A DNA stretch of 6,293 nt from Minisyncoccota bacterium (lineage in GTDB: Bacteria; Verrucomicrobiota; Lentisphaeria; Oligosphaerales; MVZH01): positions 1-6,293 of the forward strand of contig JAIPIM010000241.1 of the NCBI GenBank assembly GCA_021734725.1. Reading direction: 5' to 3'. Below, one piece after another: positions 1-6,283 of the stretch. The first letter of the stretch is position 1. Each line of letters starts with the position of its first letter. The translations under genes and the position numbers were made by a program. A model generated the notes under the pieces. That model was not told where the DNA came from. It searched no databases and saw only the letters and a list, made by a program, of their open reading frames with translations.

Positions 1-141
1 CATGAAATGCTACCCGACGGGCAGCCTATTGCTACCCCGCTTCACGCCGCTGCCCAACACCCCCTCCGACATCCAGGTCCCCCGAGAGGCAACCGGAATA
101 CAACCATGAACCAAATATGCAAACCGAGTGAGGTTGCCCCT
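1..141 (+). other. Region upstream of cas3; short ORF tail, no clear promoter
   Basis: No gene is recognised here. Frame 2 is open from the left edge (an ATG is at 2) to a TGA at 107-109. This could be the last 35 codons of an upstream gene or a chance ORF; its sequence (Pro-rich, ending TGIQP) matches nothing I recognise. Its stop overlaps an ATG at 106 (ATGA) that is in frame with cas3. The cas3 frame is open back to the left edge, but the residues it would add (LPDGQPIATPLHAAAQ and onward) do not look like Cas3. I see no convincing -35/-10 pair, so the operon promoter may lie left of the window. Confidence 0.4.
128..133 (+). promoter_or_regulatory. Putative ribosome binding site of cas3 (GTGAGG)
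   Basis: GTGAGG ends 8 nt before the ATG at 142, a normal Shine-Dalgarno spacing. The competing ATG at 106 has only GAGAGG at 84-89, 16 nt away, which is too far. This spacing, together with the family-like N-terminus that follows (YAHTHPDYP, then W-PL--HL), favours 142 as the start. Confidence 0.5.
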
Positions 142-2307
142 ATGACGCTCTACGCTCATACACACCCGGATTACCCTTGCGAGCCTGAAAAGTGGCAGCC
201 TTTGGAGCAGCACTTGTTAGCCGTTGCGGAGCAGGCCGCGGGGTTTGCCGCAGCATTTGCCAGTGCAGAGTGGGCCTGGAATGCCGGCTGGTTGCACGAT
301 ATCGGCAAGGCGGATTCAATTTTTCAGGGCTATCTCCTGAGATCGAATGGGTTGGATGATGTCGGCTATGATTGCGGGCGCGTGAATCACTCGTCAGCGG
401 GCGCTGCCTGTGCCGAAGATCGGGTTGCGCAGGCCGGGCGCATTCTCGCGTATCTCATAGCGGGGCACCATGCGGGATTGCCAGACTGGGACAGTGTCAA
501 CACTGGGCAGGCGGCTTTGTCGTTTCGATTTGTTGAGGGCCGTCAGAATCAGGAGCGCATCTCGGCGTTTGCGGAAGCGGCAACGGAAAAATTGAAGCCG
601 ATGCAACGCCCGGCATTCGTGACAGCGGCCAATTTCCATTTTTGGGTGCGCATGCTCTTTTCCGCTCTGGTGGATGCTGACCGCCTGGATACCGAAAGCT
701 TCATGAATGCGAGGCAAGCCAGTCTGCGCGGTCGTTATCCCACGCTTGTCGAATTGGCGCCCCTGCTTTTCACTGCGCTAGACCGGCTCGAACAGCAGGC
801 GGACCGTTCAGACGTGAATGTCATCCGCGCCGAAGTCCGACGGGCCTGCGAGGCGCAGGCTGGGGTTTCCAGGGGCCTGTTTTCGCTGACCGTACCGACA
901 GGCGGCGGAAAAACGCTTTCGGCGATGGCATTTGCCCTGCGGCATGCAATAGCCCATGGCCATACGCGGGTCATTTACGTCATTCCATACACCAGTATCA
1001 TTGAACAGACCGGCCGGGTATTGGCTGGGATATTCGGGCGGGAGAATGTCATCGAGCATCACAGTAACCTCAGTCCCGCCAAGGAAACGCCACGCGCGCA
1101 ACTGGCGGCGGAAAACTGGGATGCGCCGATTATTGTTACAACCAATGTGCAATTTTTCGAATCACTCTATGCCGCCAAACCGGGCCGCTGCCGCAAACTC
1201 CATAACATTGCCAATAGCGTCGTCATTCTCGATGAAGCGCAGATGCTCCCCCCCGAATTGCTGACGCCGTGCATTGATGTCATGCAAGACCTGGTCACCA
1301 GTTACGGCGCAACGCTTGTCCTGGCGACCGCCACGCAACCCGCCTTGCCAGGCATGACACCCGCCGAGATCATCCCGGCGGGGCTGAAGCTCTACGAGCG
1401 ATTGCAACGCACGGAGATTCGCCTGCCTCCCGATCTGAATCAACGGACCGACTGGCCGACCGTTGCCGCCGAGCTTCGGCAACACGAACAGGTGCTGTGC
1501 ATCGTCAACACCCGTCGCGATTGTCACGATCTCTGCCAATTGATGCCGCCGGATACCCTGCATCTCTCAGCCTTGATGTGCGGCGCGCACCGCGCGGCGG
1601 TCATCCGCTTGATTCGGGCGCGGTTGCGCAAGGGACTGCCGGTGCGCGTGGTCAGCACGCAACTAGTCGAAGCGGGAGTGGATATTGATTTTCCGGTCGT
1701 CTATCGCGCCCTGGCGGGTCTGGATTCCATTGCCCAAGCGGCGGGTCGCTGCAATCGGGAGGGACGGCGTGCGCGCGGCACGGTTCATGTGTTCGTGCCG
1801 CCAAGGTCTGCGCCCCGTGGATTACTCCTGAAAGGCGAGAACACAACCCGTGAGATGTGCGCGATGGGCTGTGATCCTGACCGGCCGGAAGCATATAAAC
1901 GGTACTTTGAGTTGTTCTATTCGCGGCTGAACGACACCGGCAGCCAGTTCCGAGATTGGCTGGTGAAGGATGTCTCTCATGGCTTTCATGTCCAATTCCG
2001 AACTGCGGCCGAGCATTTTCGGCTGATTGATGATCAGGCGCAGCGCGCGGTCATTGTGCGTTATGGGCCAAGCCCGAAATGGATCGCACGCCTGCGTCGT
2101 GACGGCCCGACCCGGCACACCATGCGGGCCCTCCAGCGCTATACGGTCAACATCGCGCGCCCACTGGCCGAGGCCATGCGGACCGACGGCCGACTCGAAG
2201 AACCCTGGCCGGAAATGCTTGCACAGACGGACATGAACCTGTATCAAAGAGCTACTGGGTTGGCTGTGTTCCAGGAGCAGTTGTCAGCCGAGGATCTGAT
2301 TGTGTGA
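142..2307 (+). CDS. cas3: CRISPR-associated helicase/nuclease Cas3 (HD domain plus SF2 helicase), type I-C
   Basis: This is the effector nuclease of type I interference: recruited by Cascade bound to target DNA, it nicks the displaced strand and degrades it 3' to 5' while unwinding with ATP. The protein is 721 aa, within the normal range for the family. The N-terminal HD nuclease shows His52-Asp53 (WLHDIGK), His83 (NHSSAG), His109-His110 (GHHAGLPDW) and Asp178/Asp180 (LVDADRLDTE). The helicase follows: Walker A PTGGGKT at 252-258, VTTNVQFFESL at 332-342, Walker B DEAQ at 364-367, motif III TATQP at 396-400, STQLVEAGVDIDF at 505-517 and motif VI QAAGRCNREGR at 532-542. The C-terminal accessory region ends in AEDLIV. 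No key residue is missing, so it should be active. The start at 142 is chosen for its ribosome binding site and N-terminal fit; ATG 106 would add 12 residues. It is the first recognised gene of the operon, 13 nt ahead of cas5c. Identification is firm; only the start is uncertain. Confidence 0.96.
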   Translation: MTLYAHTHPDYPCEPEKWQPLEQHLLAVAEQAAGFAAAFASAEWAWNAGWLHDIGKADSIFQGYLLRSNGLDDVGYDCGRVNHSSAGAACAEDRVAQAGRILAYLIAGHHAGLPDWDSVNTGQAALSFRFVEGRQNQERISAFAEAATEKLKPMQRPAFVTAANFHFWVRMLFSALVDADRLDTESFMNARQASLRGRYPTLVELAPLLFTALDRLEQQADRSDVNVIRAEVRRACEAQAGVSRGLFSLTVPTGGGKTLSAMAFALRHAIAHGHTRVIYVIPYTSIIEQTGRVLAGIFGRENVIEHHSNLSPAKETPRAQLAAENWDAPIIVTTNVQFFESLYAAKPGRCRKLHNIANSVVILDEAQMLPPELLTPCIDVMQDLVTSYGATLVLATATQPALPGMTPAEIIPAGLKLYERLQRTEIRLPPDLNQRTDWPTVAAELRQHEQVLCIVNTRRDCHDLCQLMPPDTLHLSALMCGAHRAAVIRLIRARLRKGLPVRVVSTQLVEAGVDIDFPVVYRALAGLDSIAQAAGRCNREGRRARGTVHVFVPPRSAPRGLLLKGENTTREMCAMGCDPDRPEAYKRYFELFYSRLNDTGSQFRDWLVKDVSHGFHVQFRTAAEHFRLIDDQAQRAVIVRYGPSPKWIARLRRDGPTRHTMRALQRYTVNIARPLAEAMRTDGRLEEPWPEMLAQTDMNLYQRATGLAVFQEQLSAEDLIV

Positions 2308-2309
2308 AC

Positions 2310-2316
2310 AAGGAGG
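2310..2316 (+). promoter_or_regulatory. Ribosome binding site of cas5c (AAGGAGG)
   Basis: AAGGAGG lies directly after the cas3 stop and 4 nt before the ATG at 2321. The spacing is short but the match to the anti-Shine-Dalgarno is strong. It fixes the Cas5c start at 2321 rather than the in-frame TTG at 2300, which overlaps cas3. Confidence 0.8.
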
Positions 2317-2320
2317 CGTC

Positions 2321-3028
2321 ATGAAAGGATTCTGTCTGGAAGTCAGCGGGCCATTCGCTTGTTTTACGCGGCCCGAGATGAAAGTCGAGCGCGTCAGCTA
2401 TGACGTAATTACGCCCTCCGCGGCGCGCGCTATATTCGATGCGATCCTCTGGAAACCCGCCCTGGCCTGGCGCATCCGACGGATTGAGGTCCTGGCCCCC
2501 ATCCGGTGGACGTCAGTGCGCCGCAACGAAGTCGGCAAAGTCGCCTCGACGCGCAGCCAGGGGATTTTCATTGATGATGGCAAGACGCGGCAACAACGGG
2601 CAAGTTTGCTCCTCCGAGACGTAAAGTACCGCCTCCACGCCGAGTTCGATTACATCCCGCCTGAACGAAGATGCAAGGCATCCAACCCCGTTCCCGATTG
2701 TCTCTTGGATGGGCAAGAGGCGGCAGACCTTAAAAAGCCGGAGGCGAAGCCCGACGAAAGCGAGGCCAAATATACCGCCATGTTCGAGCGCCGGGCACGG
2801 AAGGGACAATGCTTCAACCAACCGTACCTCGGCTGCCGCGAATTCTCAGCCGATTTCCGCCTCGTGGACCCGCGCAGTGACCCCGCCACGCCCATCGCCG
2901 AGACCCGCGACCTCGGCTGGATGTTCTACGATTGGGACTACAGTGGCCCAGAGCCGCAAGCCCGATTCTTCCACGCCCAACTTCAACATGGCGCATTGGA
3001 CCTCGAACAGGCGGAGATACGTTCATGA
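2321..3028 (+). CDS. cas5c: Type I-C Cascade subunit and presumed crRNA-processing endoribonuclease Cas5c (Cas5d)
   Basis: In type I-C systems, which lack Cas6, Cas5c cleaves the repeat hairpin of pre-crRNA and stays bound to the 5' handle at the foot of Cascade. The protein is 235 aa, a usual length. Family hallmarks in order are GPFACFTRPEMKVERVSYDV near residues 10-29 with TPSAARAIFDAILWKPAL at 31-48 (the RAMP-type N-terminal fold), the VLAPIRWTSVRRNEVG stretch at 57-72, and FERRARKGQCFNQPYLGCREF at 155-175. A charged Lys/Glu-rich linker lies around 133-150. By eye against my recollection of B. halodurans Cas5d, the catalytic Tyr46 position is Leu43 here and the Lys116-His117 pair falls near Ala149-Lys150, so processing chemistry may rely on other residues. 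The stop overlaps the cas8c start (ATGA, 3025-3028), implying translational coupling. Family assignment is secure; catalytic detail is not. Confidence 0.95.
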   Translation: MKGFCLEVSGPFACFTRPEMKVERVSYDVITPSAARAIFDAILWKPALAWRIRRIEVLAPIRWTSVRRNEVGKVASTRSQGIFIDDGKTRQQRASLLLRDVKYRLHAEFDYIPPERRCKASNPVPDCLLDGQEAADLKKPEAKPDESEAKYTAMFERRARKGQCFNQPYLGCREFSADFRLVDPRSDPATPIAETRDLGWMFYDWDYSGPEPQARFFHAQLQHGALDLEQAEIRS

Positions 3029-4854
3029 TCCTTCAAGCTTTAAAGGAATACTATGACCGAAAGGTCGATGAACCTGACAGCGACATCGCACCCGAAGGAT
3101 TCGAGAGGAAAGAGATTCCCTTTCTCGTAGTCATCAACAGTGAGGGCCATTTCGTCAATTTGGAGGATACACGTGAAAGAATCGGCAATCGGCTCATTGG
3201 GAAAGTGTACTTGCTGCCTCGCTCCAAAACGCGGACGGGTATCAGAAGCTACGCAACCACATTCATGTTGTGGGATCATATTGGCTATCTATTCGGCCAT
3301 CCAGCAGGAGACCTGAAGGCGACTAATCAGCATCATAGCTGGCTGCGTGCTCTCGGAATACTGCCAGCTGGCTTGGCTAAGGATGGACTTGCGGAGTATG
3401 TCATCGCCGTCGGCAGCACTGCTATGAAGGCGTTGCCAACCGAACTGTGGGAGGATGAGGGAGTAAAAGCAATTCGCAAGTTCTACGAGTCACCAGACCA
3501 GATTGCCGCCGTCAGAGCACACGGGACTTGGGCGGCGTGCCTGACGGTTCCATCGTGCAATATGACTTTCATTTTGGCCGGAGATTCGTTGCCCATCCCA
3601 TGCCGGAAAGCCGTACGGTCTTGTGTGCAAAACACGGTTTCCAAGCAAGTACTTATAGCAGCGGATAAAGAGGGCCAGCAGATGGTAGGTCTGTGCTTGG
3701 TGACTGGCAATCGTGGTGAGATTGCGAAAACCCATGGTCGGACACCAATCAACAAGGACACCAAGAGCCTCATTGCCTTCCAAAAGAACTCAGGGTACGA
3801 CTCAAACGGAAAAGAACAGGGTTACAATGCCCCGGTAAGCAAGTCAGCTGAATTCGCCTACACGACAGCTCTGAACACATTGTTGAAATCTAAACACCAG
3901 CGCGTTCGGGTTGGCGATGCTGCCACCGTATTCTGGTCTGCCAGAAAAACCAGCTTCGAGCATGATGCATCCCTGTTCTTCGATGAGCCGCCGAAGGATG
4001 ATCCTGACCGTTGTACTTCTACCATTCTAGCAACATACGCGTCCATTTGGAGTGGCGCGTACATTGTTCCGGATGATGAGACTAAGTTCTACGTTCTCGG
4101 GTTGGCTCCCAACGCAGCACGTATTGCCGTCCGATTCTGGCATGTCGCGACCGTCAAGGAAATCGGGTGGCGATTCAACCGGCATATTAACGACCTCACC
4201 ATTACTCACGGTGACAGAATCAACCCGGCTCTTCCGGTTCGAAGGCTGCTGCATGGCATCGCGCCACTGGGAGATGACGGTAAACTACCACCGAGACTTG
4301 CCGGCGACATGATGCGCGCCATCCTTGAGGGTCTGCCCTATCCACACACACTGTGGCAAGCTGCCATTTGCCGTATCCGCGCCGAGCACGACATTACCTA
4401 TCCGCGTGCTGCATTGATCAAGGCCTGCATAAATCGTGCGACCCGTTACAACAACCCCCAAATAGAGGAGGAACTGAAGGTGAGCCTCGATCCAACGAAC
4501 AACAATATTGGCTACCGGCTGGGGCGGCTATTTGCCGTGCTGGAGAAAATCCAAGCCGAATCCAGTCCCGGCATCAACGCCACCATCCGTGATCGGTTCT
4601 ACGGGGCGGCATCGAGTACGCCGGTGACCGTCTTCGGGAACCTGATGCGCTTAAACAAGCATCACTTGTCAAAGCTTGAACACACAGGGCGACGCATCCA
4701 ATTCGAACAGCTCATCGCCGAGATCATGGACGGCATTAGCGATTTCCCATCGTACCTGCGCCTAGAGGACCAGGGCCGTTTCGCGATCGGCTACTATCAT
4801 CAGATGCAGAGCTTCTATACCAAGAAATCCAACAACCAAGCCCAGGAGGACTAA
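3025..4854 (+). CDS. cas8c: Type I-C Cascade large subunit Cas8c (Csd1)
   Basis: Cas8c is the large subunit of I-C Cascade; it recognises the PAM, starts duplex opening and recruits Cas3. The protein is 609 aa, normal for Csd1. Recognisable family segments are PRSKTRTGIRSY near 65-76 followed by MLWDHIGYLFGHP at 81-93; NGKEQGYNAPVSKSAEFAYT at 261-280; ALNTLLKSKHQRVRVGDAA at 282-300 with TVFWS after it; FYVLGLAPNAARIAVRFW at 355-372; and, in the C-terminal helical part, LGRLFAVLEKIQ at 499-510, INATIRDRFYGAASSTP at 517-533 and FAIGYYHQMQSFY at 586-598. The ATG at 3025 overlaps the cas5c stop by 4 nt and is preceded by CGGAG at 3012-3016. Upstream in-frame codons back to 2932 lie inside cas5c and are excluded. 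The first third is lower in GC than neighbouring genes. The C-terminal 124 codons probably also direct synthesis of Cas11c from an internal start. Confidence 0.95.
   Translation: MILQALKEYYDRKVDEPDSDIAPEGFERKEIPFLVVINSEGHFVNLEDTRERIGNRLIGKVYLLPRSKTRTGIRSYATTFMLWDHIGYLFGHPAGDLKATNQHHSWLRALGILPAGLAKDGLAEYVIAVGSTAMKALPTELWEDEGVKAIRKFYESPDQIAAVRAHGTWAACLTVPSCNMTFILAGDSLPIPCRKAVRSCVQNTVSKQVLIAADKEGQQMVGLCLVTGNRGEIAKTHGRTPINKDTKSLIAFQKNSGYDSNGKEQGYNAPVSKSAEFAYTTALNTLLKSKHQRVRVGDAATVFWSARKTSFEHDASLFFDEPPKDDPDRCTSTILATYASIWSGAYIVPDDETKFYVLGLAPNAARIAVRFWHVATVKEIGWRFNRHINDLTITHGDRINPALPVRRLLHGIAPLGDDGKLPPRLAGDMMRAILEGLPYPHTLWQAAICRIRAEHDITYPRAALIKACINRATRYNNPQIEEELKVSLDPTNNNIGYRLGRLFAVLEKIQAESSPGINATIRDRFYGAASSTPVTVFGNLMRLNKHHLSKLEHTGRRIQFEQLIAEIMDGISDFPSYLRLEDQGRFAIGYYHQMQSFYTKKSNNQAQED
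4464..4471 (+). promoter_or_regulatory. Internal ribosome binding site within cas8c (AGAGGAGG)
   Basis: AGAGGAGG sits inside the cas8c coding sequence. Its AGGAGG core (4466-4471) is exactly 8 nt before an in-frame GTG at 4480, the same core and spacing as used by cas7c (4844-4849, ATG 4858). This decides the proposed Cas11c start. Confidence 0.75.
4480..4854 (+). CDS. cas11c: Cas11c small subunit, translated from an internal start in cas8c (predicted)
   Basis: Type I-C systems are known to make a separate small subunit, Cas11c, by internal translation of the 3' end of cas8c. It lines the belly of Cascade and stabilises the R-loop. Here an in-frame GTG (Cas8c codon Val486) preceded by AGAGGAGG would give 124 aa, starting M-SLDPTNNNIGYRLGRLF and ending at the shared stop. 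The size and start point, just before the LGRLFAVLE helix, match what I recall of characterised I-C small subunits. The product is expected to be all-helical and basic in places (KHHLSKLEHTGRR, Cas8c residues 545-557). The start codon and Shine-Dalgarno are seen in the sequence; the existence of the separate protein is inferred from family knowledge. Confidence 0.75.
   Translation: MSLDPTNNNIGYRLGRLFAVLEKIQAESSPGINATIRDRFYGAASSTPVTVFGNLMRLNKHHLSKLEHTGRRIQFEQLIAEIMDGISDFPSYLRLEDQGRFAIGYYHQMQSFYTKKSNNQAQED
4844..4849 (+). promoter_or_regulatory. Ribosome binding site of cas7c (AGGAGG)
   Basis: A perfect AGGAGG overlaps the last codons of cas8c, 8 nt before the ATG at 4858. A strong site fits the need for several Cas7 copies per Cascade. 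Confidence 0.85.
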
Positions 4855-4857
4855 TCC

Positions 4858-5760
4858 ATGAGTGAGCCTATTAAGAACCGATACGACTTCGTCCTGATTT
4901 TTGATGTGCAGGACGGCAACCCGAACGGCGACCCCGATGCCGGCAATCTGCCGCGCGTGGACGCCGAAACCGGTTGCGGCCTCGTCACCGACGTGTGCCT
5001 CAAGCGCAAGGTCCGAAATTACGTACAACTTGGCGGGCATGACGTGTTCGTAAAAGAGAAGGCCGTGTTGAATCGGCTAATCGAGGAAGCGTACCAAACG
5101 CTAAACGTTGACCTGGCCAAGCCACCCACGGATGAAAAAGATGGGAAAAAGCGAAACCAGAATGGCGTTGGCCAAGGCGGGGAGGTGGAACGCGCTCGAG
5201 ATACCATGTGTCGGAAGTATTACGATATCCGTGCATTTGGCGCTGTCATGTCAACTGGCCCTAACGCCGGCCAAGTGCGCGGGCCCGTGCAATTGACGTT
5301 TGGCCGGTCTGTTGATCGTATCGTATCGCTGGAGCACTCGATCACGCGGATGGCAGTGGCGACGCAGGCCGAAGCAGACAAGCAGAGCGGGGATAACCGG
5401 ACGATGGGCCGGAAGAACACGGTACCCTATGGGCTTTATGTGGCGCACGGGTTCATTTCGGCGCATTTGGCCGCGCAGACGGGTTTTGGCCAGGCCGATC
5501 TCGATCTGCTGTGGGAAGCATTGCAGAATATGTTCGAGCATGATCGTTCGGCGGCGCGGGGCCTGATGAGTACACAGAAGCTGATTGTCTTTCAGCATGA
5601 TAACGCCCTCGGTAACGCTTCCGCGCAAAGTCAATTCGCGCGCATTGGGATCGAAGCGGTTAAGACCCCACCGCGGTCAGTGAATGACTACCGGATTACG
5701 TTGGACGGGAACGTCTTGCCCCTCTCGCCGATACGGGTTGACGTCAAAGTCACTCCCTGA
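4858..5760 (+). CDS. cas7c: Type I-C Cascade backbone subunit Cas7c (Csd2)
   Basis: Cas7c polymerises along the crRNA spacer, forming the helical backbone of Cascade and presenting bases in segments to target DNA. The 300 aa length is typical of Csd2. Diagnostic segments are FVLIFDVQDGNPNGDPDAGN at 11-30 (first RRM-like strand and the NPNGDPD loop), the basic LKRKVRNYV helix at 48-56, YYDIRAFGAVMSTGPNAGQV at 121-140 leading into RGPVQLTFGRSVD, SITRMAV at 161-167, MGRKNTVPYGLYVAHGF at 183-199, and a C-terminal strand ending IRVDVKVTP. The 90-110 segment is Lys/Gly-rich and probably a flexible loop. It starts 3 nt after the cas8c stop with a perfect ribosome binding site. No anomalies are seen, and sampled GC is high (44 of 60 bases at 4921-4980). 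Confidence 0.96.
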   Translation: MSEPIKNRYDFVLIFDVQDGNPNGDPDAGNLPRVDAETGCGLVTDVCLKRKVRNYVQLGGHDVFVKEKAVLNRLIEEAYQTLNVDLAKPPTDEKDGKKRNQNGVGQGGEVERARDTMCRKYYDIRAFGAVMSTGPNAGQVRGPVQLTFGRSVDRIVSLEHSITRMAVATQAEADKQSGDNRTMGRKNTVPYGLYVAHGFISAHLAAQTGFGQADLDLLWEALQNMFEHDRSAARGLMSTQKLIVFQHDNALGNASAQSQFARIGIEAVKTPPRSVNDYRITLDGNVLPLSPIRVDVKVTP

Positions 5761-5773
5761 GCGCAGGTACGCT

Positions 5774-6283
5774 ATGAAGTACCAGAATTTCGAAGACGTG
5801 CCGGTCTGGAATGACGGGATTCAAATGACTGTGGCGATATTTGAAGTGACGGAAGACTCAGCGTTTCGGGGCCGGGGCGATTTGGGCAACCAATTGCAAC
5901 GTGCGGCGCTGTCCGTCCCCAACAATATCGCGGAAGGATTCGAGCGGGGCTCAACCGCAGAACTGATCCAGTTCCTGTATTATGCCAAAGGGTCTGCCGG
6001 TGAGGTTCGCTCGATCTGCCACGTCCTCCTGCGGATGCCGGTATTCGAGCATCTCAAATCTCAAATTTCAGATTTGAAATCCCGAGCCCGGAAGATCTCG
6101 CGTCAATTGGGAGGCTGGGCATTTTCATTGCAGGAAACCGACATCAAGGGGACGCGGCATCTGAATACATCGTCCCGGCAGGCATACCAGCAAAAGCACG
6201 AGCGTGCCCAGTTCATGGCCGAAATGGAGACCATTCTTGCACGCGCCCGCCGCGCAGGAGAGGAGGAAAAGTCAAACAGTTGA
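5774..6283 (+). CDS. Four-helix-bundle protein of the S23 / 23S-rRNA-IVS family, long form, inside the cas operon
   Basis: The 169-aa product belongs to the four-helix-bundle family first known from proteins encoded in 23S rRNA intervening sequences. The family signature is clear: VPVWNDGIQMTVAIFEVT at 9-26, LGNQLQRAALSVPNNIAEGF at 37-56, ERGSTAELIQFLYYAKGSAG at 57-76. Its molecular function is unknown. The Avd protein of diversity-generating retroelements, which binds a reverse transcriptase, has a related fold, so nucleic-acid or partner binding is plausible but inferred. The usual family length is about 120 aa; here residues 104-169 form a basic then helical extension (KISRQLGGWAFSLQ at 107-120, DIKGTRHL at 123-130, Glu/Arg-rich end). 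Residues 94-103 (LKSQISDLKS) are encoded by a short AT-rich repeat. It starts 13 nt after cas7c with a weak CAGG (5764-5767), and its stop overlaps a possible TTG start of the next gene. Upstream in-frame codons to 5684 lie in cas7c and were rejected. It occupies the place where I-C operons normally have cas4. Confidence 0.88.
   Translation: MKYQNFEDVPVWNDGIQMTVAIFEVTEDSAFRGRGDLGNQLQRAALSVPNNIAEGFERGSTAELIQFLYYAKGSAGEVRSICHVLLRMPVFEHLKSQISDLKSRARKISRQLGGWAFSLQETDIKGTRHLNTSSRQAYQQKHERAQFMAEMETILARARRAGEEEKSNS
6053..6080 (+). repeat. Short AT-rich tandem/inverted repeat within the four-helix-bundle gene
   Basis: CTCAAAT occurs twice in tandem (6053-6059 and 6060-6066). TCAAATC (6054-6060) is an inverted match of GATTTGA (6071-6077) with a 10-nt spacer, and ATTTCA (6065-6070) of TGAAAT (6075-6080) with a 4-nt spacer. 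It is AT-rich amid GC-rich sequence. It is read in frame as LKSQISDLKS. I recall similar repeat-encoded peptides (QISDLKSQISDLK type) in proteins predicted from Planctomycetota/Verrucomicrobiota-like genomes, which suggests a dispersed short repeat; this is not verifiable from one copy. Confidence 0.5.
6261..6266 (+). promoter_or_regulatory. Probable ribosome binding site for the gene downstream of the window (AGGAGG)
   Basis: A perfect AGGAGG, within the longer purine run AGGAGAGGAGGAAAAG (6256-6271), lies in the last codons of the four-helix-bundle gene. It is 13 nt before a TTG at 6280, longer than ideal. The arrangement resembles the sites ahead of cas5c and cas7c and signals that another operon gene begins at or just past the window edge. 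Confidence 0.55.

Noticed and set aside
1162..1563. Minus-strand ORF of 133 codons opposite the cas3 helicase core
   Set aside because: It lies over the conserved Walker B and motif III region of cas3 in another frame; no family resemblance and no ribosome binding site noticed.
1822..2247. Minus-strand ORF of 141 codons opposite the cas3 3' end
   Set aside because: It is fully antisense to a clear cas3 C-terminal region, has no recognisable domain, and GC-rich coding sequence commonly leaves antisense frames open.
2300..2320. TTG start for cas5c at 2300
   Set aside because: It overlaps the cas3 end and ignores the strong AAGGAGG at 2310-2316 that precedes the ATG at 2321; the protein from 2321 starts as the family does.
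2932..3024. N-terminal extension of cas8c from an ATG at 2932
   Set aside because: The added residues overlap cas5c coding and are Arg/Pro-rich out-of-frame sequence; the ATGA junction at 3025 and CGGAG at 3012-3016 give a natural start.
5684..5773. Longer start for the four-helix-bundle gene inside cas7c
   Set aside because: The added residues are a frame-shifted reading of the conserved Cas7c C-terminus; the family-like N-terminus (FEDVPVW) starts right after ATG 5774.
6054..6077. Intrinsic terminator at the inverted repeat
   Set aside because: The stem is 7 bp, AT-rich, with a 10-nt loop and no U-tract after it, and it lies inside an intact coding sequence.
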